Of a stretch of DNA of 64,000 nt, positions 17,768 through 27,447 are shown piece by piece. This DNA is from Stutzerimonas frequens (GTDB taxonomy: Bacteria; Pseudomonadota; Gammaproteobacteria; Pseudomonadales; Pseudomonadaceae), in NCBI RefSeq assembly GCF_024448335.1, contig NZ_JAMOHM010000005.1:124001-188000 (forward strand), written 5' to 3'. Position 1 is the first letter of the stretch. Every line of letters starts with the position of its first letter. Under the pieces are notes generated by a model. The model did no database searches. It was given only the letters and a program-made list of their open reading frames with translations, and had not been told where the DNA came from. Made by a program: the position numbers and the translations under genes.

Positions 17768-19650
17768 ACCAGCACCTCCGCCAGGTTGCCCTTGGACTCG
17801 AGCCAGCTCTTGCGATCGCCGGCGCGCTTCTTCGCCAGCAGCATGTCCATGATTTCGCGGGTACCCTCGAAATCATCCAGGGTCAGCTGTACCAGGCGGC
17901 GAGTATTGGGGTCCATGGTGGTTTCCCGCAGCTGCGGCGGGTTCATTTCACCAAGGCCCTTGAAGCGCGTCACCTGAGGTTTGCCGCGGCGTTTCTCGGC
18001 CACCAGCCGCTCGAGAATGCCGTCGCGCTCGGCCTCGTCGAGCGCATAGAAGATGTCCTTGCCCAGGTCGATGCGGTACAGCGGCGGCATGGCGACATAG
18101 ACATGGCCGGCCTCGACCAAAGGGCGGAAATGCTGAACGAACAGGGCGCAGAGCAACGTGGCGATATGCAGGCCGTCGGAGTCGGCATCGGCGAGGATGC
18201 AGATCTTGCCGTAGCGCAGCTGGGCCAGATCGGTGGCGCCCGGGTCGACGCCGATGGCCACGGCTATGTCGTGCACCTCCTGGCTGGCGAGCACCTCGCC
18301 GCCGTCGACTTCCCAGGTGTTCAGGATCTTGCCGCGCAGCGGCATGATCGCCTGGAACTCCTTGTCCCGTGCCTGCTTGGCGGAGCCGCCGGCCGAGTCG
18401 CCTTCGACTAGGAACAGCTCGGCGCGCATCGGGTCCTGCCCGGCGCAGTCGGCCAGCTTGCCGGGCAGCGCCGGGCCTTGGGTGATCTTCTTGCGCTCGA
18501 CCTTCTTGCCGGCCTTGAGCCGGCGCCCGGCGTTGCTGATCGCCAGTTCCGCCAGCTGCATGCCCAGCTCCGGATGGGCGTTGAGCCAGAGGCTGAAGGC
18601 ATCCTTGACCACGCCGGAGACGAAGGCGGCGGCCTCGCGGGACGACAGGCGTTCCTTGGTCTGCCCGGAGAACTGCGGCTCCTGCATTTTCATCGAGAGG
18701 ACGAAGGCGATGCGCTCCCAGATGTCTTCCGGCGCCAGCTTCAGCCCACGCGGCAGCAGGTTGCGGAACTCGCAGAACTCGCGCATGGCGTCCAGCAGGC
18801 CTTGGCGCAGGCCATTGACATGGGTACCGCCCTGAGCCGTGGGAATCAGGTTGACGTAGCTCTCCTGAACGCTCTCGCCACCTTCCGGCAGCCACAGCAG
18901 CGCCCAGTCCACCGCCTCGGTATTGCCGGCCAGGGCGCCGACAAAGGGTTCGTCCGGCAGGCGCAGATACTCGCTGACCGAGTCCACCAAGTACGAACGA
19001 AGACCATCCTCGTAATGCCACTCCACCTTCTCACCGCTGGCCTTGTCCTCGAAGCTGACGCTCAGCCCCGGACAGAGGACAGCCTTGGCCTTGAGTACAT
19101 GCTTGAGCCGGCTGATGGAGAATTTGGGGGAATCGAAGTATTTCGGATCGGCCCAGAAGCGCACGCTGGTACCGGTGTTGCGCTTGCCGACGCTGCCGAT
19201 GACCTCCAGGTCGGTGGCCTTGAAGCCATCGGCGAAGCTCATGCGGTACTCGTTGCCGTCGCGCTTGACGGTCACTTCGACCCGCGTCGACAACGCGTTG
19301 ACCACCGAGATGCCGACGCCGTGCAGACCACCGGAGAACTGATAGTTCTTGTTGGAGAACTTACCGCCCGCGTGCAGCTTGGTGAGGATCAGCTCGACGC
19401 CCGGCACGCCCTCTTCCGGGTGAATGTCCACCGGCATGCCACGGCCGTCGTCGATCACTTCCAGCGAATTGTCTTGATGCAGGATCACCTGGACCGAGCG
19501 GGCGTGGCCGGCGAGGGCTTCGTCGACGCTGTTGTCGATGACTTCCTGGGCCAGGTGGTTGGGCCGCGAGGTGTCGGTGTACATGCCGGGGCGCTTGCGC
19601 ACCGGATCGAGGCCGGAAAGAACCTCGATGGCTTCTGCGGTATAAGACAT
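17764..19650 (-). CDS. parE: DNA topoisomerase IV subunit B
   Basis: ParE is the ATPase subunit of topoisomerase IV. The GHKL ATP site is clear: VIDNSVDEALAGHA near residue 42, DDGRGMPVD near 65 and a GLHGVGISVVNALS lid near 110. The TOPRIM domain carries EGDSAGGSAKQARD near 415 and ADADSDGLHI. The 628-residue length is normal. It heads the operon ending in parC, with two small genes in between. No change at known resistance sites was assessed beyond the intact EGDSAGGSA motif. Confidence 0.98.
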   Translation of the reverse strand: MSYTAEAIEVLSGLDPVRKRPGMYTDTSRPNHLAQEVIDNSVDEALAGHARSVQVILHQDNSLEVIDDGRGMPVDIHPEEGVPGVELILTKLHAGGKFSNKNYQFSGGLHGVGISVVNALSTRVEVTVKRDGNEYRMSFADGFKATDLEVIGSVGKRNTGTSVRFWADPKYFDSPKFSISRLKHVLKAKAVLCPGLSVSFEDKASGEKVEWHYEDGLRSYLVDSVSEYLRLPDEPFVGALAGNTEAVDWALLWLPEGGESVQESYVNLIPTAQGGTHVNGLRQGLLDAMREFCEFRNLLPRGLKLAPEDIWERIAFVLSMKMQEPQFSGQTKERLSSREAAAFVSGVVKDAFSLWLNAHPELGMQLAELAISNAGRRLKAGKKVERKKITQGPALPGKLADCAGQDPMRAELFLVEGDSAGGSAKQARDKEFQAIMPLRGKILNTWEVDGGEVLASQEVHDIAVAIGVDPGATDLAQLRYGKICILADADSDGLHIATLLCALFVQHFRPLVEAGHVYVAMPPLYRIDLGKDIFYALDEAERDGILERLVAEKRRGKPQVTRFKGLGEMNPPQLRETTMDPNTRRLVQLTLDDFEGTREIMDMLLAKKRAGDRKSWLESKGNLAEVLV

Positions 19651-19767
19651 CTGTCTGGCACTGTCCTTATGTTCTGAACAATCGGCCCATGCGAGCCACG
19701 AATAATCGGCGAGTCATGCGGTATCGCCAGTGCGCACTCGCGCTACCGTTGCCGCCGCGACACGCTG

Positions 19768-20373
19768 TCAGAGCCGCCCCAACCAAAGCTGCGGGTCGAA
19801 ACCGGCGAAGGCCAGCAATGCCGGCAGGCGCTCCTCGAACCCCTGGAAACCGTGGTCGCCACCCGCCTGGATACGCAGCGCACAGCCACGGTAGAACTGC
19901 GCCGCGTCACGGTAATCCAGCGTCTCATCGCCCGTCTGCAGCCATACCTGATAGCGCTCGGCGTCCTCGGGAGACGAGGTCTCCAGCTCCGCCAGTGCGG
20001 CCACATGGTCCTCGGTCAGGTCCCAGACTTCCCCACTGTAGAGATTGGTCTGCGGCCCGAGATAACCGTCGAAGCGGCGATGCGGCATCACCGCCGGATT
20101 GATGAGCAGCGCCTTGAGGCCATGGCGCTCGGCGAGGTGGGTCGCATAGTAGCCGCCGAGCGAGCTGCCGACCAGCAACGGCCGGCCGAGCTCGGCGATG
20201 CAGGCTTCGAGCTGGGCGATGGCCTGGCGCGGGTGGTGATGCAGCGCCGGCACCCGCAGCCGATCGGCAAGGCCAAGCTGGTCCAACGCAGCGGACAGCT
20301 GGCTCGCCTTCTGCGAAAGCGGCGAACTGTTGAGGCCATGGAGATAGAGTATCGAGGGCGGGTAACTGGACAT
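19768..20373 (-). CDS. yqiA: YqiA-type esterase (alpha/beta hydrolase)
   Basis: A 201-residue YqiA/UPF0227-type hydrolase. The N terminus MSSYPPSILYLHGLNSSP holds the oxyanion region HGLNS. The nucleophile is in GSSLGGYYATHLAERHG, and the late GGDHGFQGFEE supplies Asp and His. The start at 20373 is chosen because the family starts at this point; the frame is open farther upstream without homology. yqiA-cpdA-parE order is shared with E. coli and Pseudomonas; here cpdA lies upstream and parE downstream on the same strand. Confidence 0.9.
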   Translation of the reverse strand: MSSYPPSILYLHGLNSSPLSQKASQLSAALDQLGLADRLRVPALHHHPRQAIAQLEACIAELGRPLLVGSSLGGYYATHLAERHGLKALLINPAVMPHRRFDGYLGPQTNLYSGEVWDLTEDHVAALAELETSSPEDAERYQVWLQTGDETLDYRDAAQFYRGCALRIQAGGDHGFQGFEERLPALLAFAGFDPQLWLGRL

Positions 20374-20513
20374 GAATACAGTTCGTTGAAAAACCGCAAG
20401 GCTACAAGGCGCATACCGCCGACTGCAAGCGAACCGCCCGGGACGAACGCCACTTACGCCTGCCCCGAACCGATCCGCCGACCAAACGTTATGCAGCGCG
20501 AGCTGCTGTACGC
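20374..20513. other. Spacer between cpdA and yqiA
   Basis: No gene is seen. A GTTCGTTGAAAAACC stretch near 20390 resembles the ends of dispersed Pseudomonas repeats, and a small GCAGC/GCTGC hairpin lies near 20500. Neither is strong enough to name. Confidence 0.3.
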
Positions 20514-21329
20514 TCAATAGCCCTTGACGCTGTAATCCACTTCGAAGGCGATGCCGCTGACCCGCGACACAGCCGTTTCCAGTCTCCCGTCGGCATACAG
20601 ACGGAGCCAGCGATAACCCGGTGCCGCGCTATCGACCTGGAAGTCCTCGCTCTGCGGCGTGAACTGCACGCCCGTCGACGGCGTGGCTAGCAGCCGAACC
20701 CCATTGCGCGACTGATCGAACGCCTGATGGATGTGGCCCCAAAGCAGCGCACGCACGTTGTCGTGGCGGTCCAGCACCTCGAACAGCGCCTCGGGATTGC
20801 GCAGCCCGATGCTGTCCATCCAGCGGCTGCCAATGGATACGGGATGGTGATGCAAACAAACCAGGTGATGCCGCTCGGGCGCCTCGCCCAGGGCGCGATG
20901 CAGCAGCTCGAGTTGATCGCCGCGCAGCATGCCATACACCGAGCCTGCAACCAGGGTGTCGAGCATCACGACGCGCCAGCCACCGATCTCAAGCACCGGC
21001 TCCATCAGCTCACTGCCACGGGTGGCCTCGCGCATGGCGCCGAGATCGTCATGGTTGCCGGGACACCAGCGCGCTGGCGCCTCGATGCGCCCGGCCAACT
21101 GGCGGAAGCGCTGGTAGGACGCCACCGAGCCGTCCTGGGACAGATCACCGGTAGCCAGGATCAGGTCGATGCGCGGCTGCTCTTCGATGGCCAGCTCGAC
21201 CACCCGCTTCAGACTGTCACAGGTATTCATGCCCAGCAGCTTGCCGTCCGCTTCGGCAAACAGGTGGCTATCGGTGAGCTGCACCAGCAGAACCGAATCT
21301 TCAACAGCAGTCAGGGGCGCACCAGGCAA
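20514..21329 (-). CDS. cpdA: 3',5'-cyclic AMP phosphodiesterase CpdA
   Basis: It hydrolyses cAMP and so tunes Crp/Vfr signalling. The metallophosphoesterase motifs are complete: LTDSHLF, GDLSQDG, GNHDD, HHHP and GHIHQ. The start is a TTG at 21329 with AGGAG seven bases upstream, giving 271 residues, close to the Pseudomonas CpdA; a longer open frame to 21356 adds nine residues without a ribosome site. It lies between the DUF1249 gene and yqiA on the same strand. Confidence 0.92.
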   Translation of the reverse strand: MPGAPLTAVEDSVLLVQLTDSHLFAEADGKLLGMNTCDSLKRVVELAIEEQPRIDLILATGDLSQDGSVASYQRFRQLAGRIEAPARWCPGNHDDLGAMREATRGSELMEPVLEIGGWRVVMLDTLVAGSVYGMLRGDQLELLHRALGEAPERHHLVCLHHHPVSIGSRWMDSIGLRNPEALFEVLDRHDNVRALLWGHIHQAFDQSRNGVRLLATPSTGVQFTPQSEDFQVDSAAPGYRWLRLYADGRLETAVSRVSGIAFEVDYSVKGY

Positions 21330-21465
21330 GGCCCTTCTCCTTGAGCGAAATCGCAACGGAATTATGGTAGGAGCCCATCCGGAGGGTAAACCTCGGGTTG
21401 TGGGCCTGGGTCACAGAACCGCGTTGCGATGCCCGTGTGCCTGCTTCGTCAATCGATCAACGGCT

Positions 21466-21912
21466 TCAGAGCACGGGCTCCAGCTCATGGCCACAGGCCA
21501 GGCAGTGCCCCAGCCACTCGCCGAGAAAGAGATTGAGCTGGTTCTTCTCATCAGGCTGGTGCATCTGCGCGTTGGGGTAGTGATAGATGCCGCGGAAGCG
21601 CCGGGCATTCTCGGCACGAACCACTTCGGCCATGCGTGCATCGTGATAGACGCGCACTTCCATCTTCGGCACAGGCAACCAGGTCAGGCAGTGCTCCTGG
21701 CTCACCCGCACGGTGGTGGTGTAAGGGCAGCTCTCCAGCACTTCGAGTACCAGTACGCCAAGCAGCAGGTCACCCTGGCTGATAGCGATGCGCCGCGCTT
21801 CGCAGCCGCTGCGCATGCCCGGCAACAGACGCATCAGACGCAGATAGTTGGCTTCGCAGGCCGCCTGCAGTTCGAGCAGATCGACTCGGTATCGCTCGCG
21901 CGTCTTTCTCAT
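21466..21912 (-). CDS. DUF1249 family protein
   Basis: A 148-residue cytosolic protein of the DUF1249 (YqiB) family, which in E. coli also lies in the nudF-yqiB-cpdA-yqiA-parE group. It has no signal peptide. Conserved features include the N-terminal YRVDLLELQAACEANYLRL and the C-terminal FRGIYHYPNAQMHQPDEKNQ. A longer open frame runs upstream to 22470 through the nudF gene, but the ATG at 21912 overlaps the nudF stop by four bases and is the real start. Its function is unknown. Confidence 0.85.
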   Translation of the reverse strand: MRKTRERYRVDLLELQAACEANYLRLMRLLPGMRSGCEARRIAISQGDLLLGVLVLEVLESCPYTTTVRVSQEHCLTWLPVPKMEVRVYHDARMAEVVRAENARRFRGIYHYPNAQMHQPDEKNQLNLFLGEWLGHCLACGHELEPVL

Positions 21913-22526
21913 GTCCACGCCCCCCGCACCTGCTCTCGATTCAAGGCCAGCCACTGCAGTGCAATGATGCTGGCCGCGTTGTCGATTCGACCGTCGGAAA
22001 TGGCGCGCAGTGCCTCTTGCAACGACCAGACATGCACACGGATGTCCTCGCCCTCTTCGGCCAGCCCGAACACACCATCGACCCCTTCGCTGTCGCAGCG
22101 GCCTATATAGAGGTGTACGCGCTCGTCGCTGCCGCCCGGCGATGGAAAGTAACGCGTAATCGGCCACAACTCGCCCAGCTCCAGCCCGGCCTCTTCCACC
22201 GCCTCGCGACGGGCGACTTGATCCGGCGCCTCGTCTTTGTCGATCAGCCCGGCGACCAGTTCGATCAGCCAGGGATTGTCGACCTTGCCCAGCGCCCCGA
22301 CACGAAACTGCTCGATCAGCACCACACGGTCGCGCAGCGGATCGTAGGGCAGCACGCATACGGCATCGTGGCGCACGAACAGTTCGCGGCTCAACTCGGC
22401 GCCCATGGCACCACTGAACTGACGGTGGCGCAGGTGGACGCGCTCCAGCCGATAGAAACCGCTGAAGCATTGCTCTCGACGGAGGATCTGGACATCATCC
22501 GGACCGGGTTTGAAGGTCTCGCTCAT
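21909..22526 (-). CDS. nudF: ADP-ribose pyrophosphatase (Nudix)
   Basis: The protein hydrolyses ADP-ribose to AMP and ribose 5-phosphate. The Nudix box is complete: GLIDKDEAPDQVARREAVEEAG, fitting Gx5Ex7REUxEExGU, near residues 90-112. Length (205) and the RHDAVCVLPYD strand fit the NudF/AspP group. The ATG at 22526 is chosen; a GTG three codons earlier is possible, and neither has a strong ribosome site. It is coupled by a four-base overlap to the DUF1249 gene and is divergent from the lipoprotein gene. Confidence 0.92.
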   Translation of the reverse strand: MSETFKPGPDDVQILRREQCFSGFYRLERVHLRHRQFSGAMGAELSRELFVRHDAVCVLPYDPLRDRVVLIEQFRVGALGKVDNPWLIELVAGLIDKDEAPDQVARREAVEEAGLELGELWPITRYFPSPGGSDERVHLYIGRCDSEGVDGVFGLAEEGEDIRVHVWSLQEALRAISDGRIDNAASIIALQWLALNREQVRGAWT

Positions 22527-22739
22527 GGGTACCACTCATATCGGTTTGATTCGCGCCTTGCCGGCGGCGAATGACTGCAACCGTCACGTCGTGAGCGGCT
22601 TTGTGGCCATCCTAACGCGGCATCGTCTCTGACGCAGCCCTTTGCAGACCGCCGTAACCGAAGAACGCTCCACTGCGCCAGCGCACGAACTTCGCGCAAG
22701 CGCGGCGATCGAAAGCGCACTGTCATCCCTGGACCAACC

Positions 22740-23477
22740 ATGTATTCAATCGCATCCATCCGCCACCTCATCCTGCTGGGCAGCCTTTTCCTGCTGCTCG
22801 GCGGCTGCCAGCACCTGGTCGCCGAACGCCCCGTCGAAGTCCGTCAAATCGTCACCGAGCATCGCCCCCAAGGCTGCGAGGGCGACAGCTGCCCACTGGT
22901 GAACATCGATACCCTGACCTTTGCCGACGAACCTGTACTCGACCGCCTGATCGATGCACGGCTGCGGCGGATGACCATCAACGGCCCGGATGACCGTCTG
23001 CCCGCGTCGCTAGAGGATTACCAGCAGCGCTTTCTGAGCACCGCCGAGCCGGGCTGGAGCAGCTACCTGCAGGCCAAGCTGCGCGAGCAGCACGGCGACA
23101 TCCTGGTGGTCGAGTTCTCCAGCTACCTGTATGTCGGCGGCGCCCACGGCATGCCCGGGCGTGGCTTCATCAACTACGATCGCGAGCAGAACCGCGAGCT
23201 GCGCCTGGAAGACCTGCTGATTCCGGGGCAGGAAGGTAACTTCTGGCGCGTCGCACGCCAGGCGCACCAGCGTTGGCTGGTGGAGAACGAACACGATCAG
23301 GACGCCGAGTTCGTCGACTTCTGGCCCTTCCAGCAGACGCCGAATATTGCGCTGCTGAAGGACAGCGTGTTGCTCAAGTACGACGTCTACAGCATCGCGC
23401 CCTACTCCAGCGGTCACCCGGAGCTGTTCATTCCCCACGAACAGCTCAAGGGCATTCTGAAAGCCGAATATCTCTGA
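22740..23477 (+). CDS. RsiV/DUF3298-like lipoprotein
   Basis: The signal peptide ends in LLLGGC, a good lipobox (Cys about 23). The mature part (about 220 residues) resembles the DUF3298/DUF4163 pair: a first strand-rich segment, then SYLYVGGAHGMPGRGFINYD, and a final domain with DSVLLKYDVYSIAPYSSGHPE. Such lipoproteins are common next to nudF in Pseudomonas (position of PA4972, from memory). No function is known for this subgroup; the RsiV link is to the domain family only. A strong terminator follows. Confidence 0.8.
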   Translation: MYSIASIRHLILLGSLFLLLGGCQHLVAERPVEVRQIVTEHRPQGCEGDSCPLVNIDTLTFADEPVLDRLIDARLRRMTINGPDDRLPASLEDYQQRFLSTAEPGWSSYLQAKLREQHGDILVVEFSSYLYVGGAHGMPGRGFINYDREQNRELRLEDLLIPGQEGNFWRVARQAHQRWLVENEHDQDAEFVDFWPFQQTPNIALLKDSVLLKYDVYSIAPYSSGHPELFIPHEQLKGILKAEYL

Positions 23478-23482
23478 GGATA

Positions 23483-23514
23483 CGAAGCGGGCCGGCATCC
23501 GCCGGCCCGCTTCG
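23483..23514. terminator. Perfect 14-bp terminator stem between convergent genes
   Basis: CGAAGCGGGCCGGC (23483-23496) pairs exactly with GCCGGCCCGCTTCG (23501-23514) around ATCC. It separates the lipoprotein gene from the convergent thiC. No long T-run follows, but its stability is very high. Confidence 0.8.
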
Positions 23515-23518
23515 ACTC

Positions 23519-23562
23519 GCCTACAGGCAGTCGGTCACACCTCGCCGATCACACCCCGCCGG
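23519..23562. repeat. Short tandem repeat after thiC stop
   Basis: Between the terminator and the thiC stop, three imperfect units of about 15 bases read as variants of CGGTCACACCTCGC. The last unit overlaps the thiC stop codon, so the array looks like a local duplication of the gene's 3' end. Confidence 0.5.
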
Positions 23563-25533
<1,971 letters not shown>

Positions 25534-25554
25534 TCACGTTCTAGACGAGGACAT

Positions 25555-25645
25555 CTTGTTCCCTACGCAGGCCTTAACCTGATCAGGTTCAACGGGATCC
25601 GGAACTTTCCGATCTCAGCCTTCGCTTCAAGGCACCCCGACAAGA
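25555..25645 (-). promoter_or_regulatory. TPP riboswitch (THI element) of thiC
   Basis: On the minus strand the conserved THI-box segments appear in order: GTCGGGGTGCC, GGCTGAGATC, the ATCCCGTTGAACCTGATCAG core, and the closing GCGTAGGGAACAAG. It lies about 110 bases before the thiC start. The riboswitch type is well established for thiC; whether it acts on translation or termination here is not decided. Confidence 0.97.
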
Positions 25646-25654
25646 ACGCCGTCG

Positions 25655-25660
25655 AGTCTA
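25655..25660 (-). promoter_or_regulatory. Candidate -10 box of the thiC promoter
   Basis: The minus-strand TAGACT lies a few bases before the TPP riboswitch, so transcription would start right at its 5' end. The -35 region is poor. The position fits better than the sequence. Confidence 0.35.
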
Positions 25661-25703
25661 ATCAAGACCTTGGGCGAACACCATGGCAATGGCGAAACTA
25701 GTC

Positions 25704-25715
25704 GACCGTTCGGTC
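25704..25715. promoter_or_regulatory. Candidate operator dyad upstream of tolC
   Basis: GACCG-TT-CGGTC is a perfect short dyad about 110 bases before the tolC start. Its form resembles operators of TetR-family regulators. No regulator gene is adjacent, so this is a weak candidate. Confidence 0.3.
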
Positions 25716-25823
25716 ATTTGACCGGGCCGCCACGGGCACCACACAGCAGGCGCACGCGCGCCTTGACCCTCTGACAGCTGCCGCTTAGCCTTGCCCATCA
25801 GCTCTATTCAGGATGGACCCAAC

Positions 25824-27278
25824 ATGCTGCGCAGACTCCCCCTGGCTCTCGCCGTGGCCACCCTCACTGCCGGAGGGGCCTGGGCGCAGGAGACCATCCC
25901 CCTCGCCAGCAAGACCGATCTGGTCAGCGTCTATCAGCAAGCCGTCAACAACAACGCCGACCTGGCTGCAGCGCGCGCGCAGTTTCGCGCGCGCCAGGAA
26001 GTCGTGCCGCAGGCCCGCGCCGGCCTGCTGCCCAATCTCAGCGCCGGTGCCGAGCTGAGTGACACCGAAACGGACGTCGATACCAGCATGGGCTCCACCT
26101 CGCTGTCGCGCAGCGGTACCGTCTATCAGGCGACGCTGAGCCAGCCGATCTTCCGTGCCGACCGCTGGTTCCAGCTCAAGGCCGCGGAAGCCGTGAGCGA
26201 GCAGGCCGCAATCGAATACTCCATCGCCGAGCAGGACCTGATCCTGCAGAGCGCCCAGGCCTACTTCGCCGTACTGCGCGCGCAGGACAACCTGGCGGCG
26301 GTCAAAGCCGAGGAAGCCGCGTTCAAGCGCCAGCTCGATCAGGCCAACGAACGCTTCGAGGTCGGCCTTTCCGACAAGACCGATGTACTCGAGGCCCAGG
26401 CCGGTTTCGATACCGCACGCGCCAATCGCTCCATCGCCCAGCGCCAGGTCGAGGATGCCTTCCAGGCACTGTACACCCTGACCAACCGCGAATTCCTGGC
26501 GCTGGAAGGCATCCGCCACACCTTGCCGGTCCTGGCGCCAGTGCCAAACGAGGCCAAGGCCTGGGTCGATACGGCGACGCGGCAGAACCTCAATCTGCTG
26601 GCGGTCAATTACGCCGTGACCGCCGCCGAGGAGACCCTGCGCCAGCGCCGCGCCGGCCATGCGCCGACGCTCGACGCCGTGGCCTCCTACCGCAAGGGCG
26701 ACAACGACGCCTTGGGCTTCAGCAACAGCCAGAGCATCCCGGGCTTCGACATGCCGCGCTACACCGGCGACGTCGAGCAGCGCAGCATCGGCCTGCAGCT
26801 GAACATCCCGCTCTACAGCGGCGGGCTGACCACGTCGCAGAGCCGCGAGGCCTATTACCAGTTGAGTCAGAGTGAGCAGCAGCGCGAAAGCCTGCGCCGC
26901 CAGGTGGTGGAAGCCACGCGCAACCTGCACCGTGCGGTCAACACCGATATCGAACAGGTTCTGGCCCGCCGGCAGTCGATCATCTCCAACCAGAGTGCGC
27001 TGGAAGCCACCGAGATCGGCTATCAGGTCGGCACCCGCAACATCGTCGATGTGCTCGACACCCAGCGGCGCCTGTATGCCGCCGTGCGCGACTACAACAA
27101 TGCCCGCTACGACTACATTCTCGACAACCTGCGCCTGAAGCAGGCGGCCGGCACGCTGAACCCGGACGACCTGCAGCAGCTGGCGGCCTACCTGAAACCC
27201 GATTACAACCCGGACACCGACTTCCTGCCGCCGGATCTGCCACAGACCATCGGTCAGCCGGTACGGGTGGATTATTGA
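25824..27278 (+). CDS. tolC: TolC-family outer-membrane efflux protein (OpmH type)
   Basis: The protein forms the trimeric outer-membrane tunnel of efflux pumps and type I secretion. The signal peptide ends near GGAWAQE (about residue 22). Two OEP repeats follow, each with a long coiled helix and the pattern around 'NNADLAAARAQFRARQEVVPQARAG' and the later mirror copy. The position after thiC matches PAO1 opmH (from memory). The ATG at 25824 is used; the frame is open eleven codons farther up. No pump genes adjoin it, so it serves distant partners. It is followed by nested palindromic repeats. Confidence 0.93.
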   Translation: MLRRLPLALAVATLTAGGAWAQETIPLASKTDLVSVYQQAVNNNADLAAARAQFRARQEVVPQARAGLLPNLSAGAELSDTETDVDTSMGSTSLSRSGTVYQATLSQPIFRADRWFQLKAAEAVSEQAAIEYSIAEQDLILQSAQAYFAVLRAQDNLAAVKAEEAAFKRQLDQANERFEVGLSDKTDVLEAQAGFDTARANRSIAQRQVEDAFQALYTLTNREFLALEGIRHTLPVLAPVPNEAKAWVDTATRQNLNLLAVNYAVTAAEETLRQRRAGHAPTLDAVASYRKGDNDALGFSNSQSIPGFDMPRYTGDVEQRSIGLQLNIPLYSGGLTTSQSREAYYQLSQSEQQRESLRRQVVEATRNLHRAVNTDIEQVLARRQSIISNQSALEATEIGYQVGTRNIVDVLDTQRRLYAAVRDYNNARYDYILDNLRLKQAAGTLNPDDLQQLAAYLKPDYNPDTDFLPPDLPQTIGQPVRVDY

Positions 27279-27305
27279 GCAGGGGGCTCGCTTGAACCGT
27301 GGCTT

Positions 27306-27367
27306 GGTGGGCTAAAGCCCACCCTACGACCCGAACGCTTAGTCGGTAGGGTGGGTTTTAGCCCACC
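27306..27367. repeat. Nested palindromic repeat after tolC
   Basis: Each arm is itself a palindrome: GGTGGGCTAAAGCCCACC on the left, and TGGGTTTTAGCCCACC on the right. The arms also pair with each other through CCCTACGAC / GTCGGTAGGG. The sequence resembles widespread Pseudomonas intergenic palindromes. It lies between convergent tolC and waaA and could act as a terminator for both. Confidence 0.7.
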
Positions 27368-27447
27368 GGGTTCTTACACCTGGATGGCGGCTATCGCCCG
27401 CGCCGGCAATCGACCCGTTTTGTTCCACGCAAGGCCAGACGCACCTG

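Noticed and set aside
20374..20513. Possible insertion-sequence remnant between cpdA and yqiA
   Set aside because: Only a short GTTGAAAAACC stretch resembles repeat ends; no inverted ends or target duplication were found.
21466..22470. 334-residue frame joining DUF1249 with sequence across nudF
   Set aside because: Only its last 148 residues are conserved; the upstream part runs out of frame through nudF. The ATG at 21912 is the true start.
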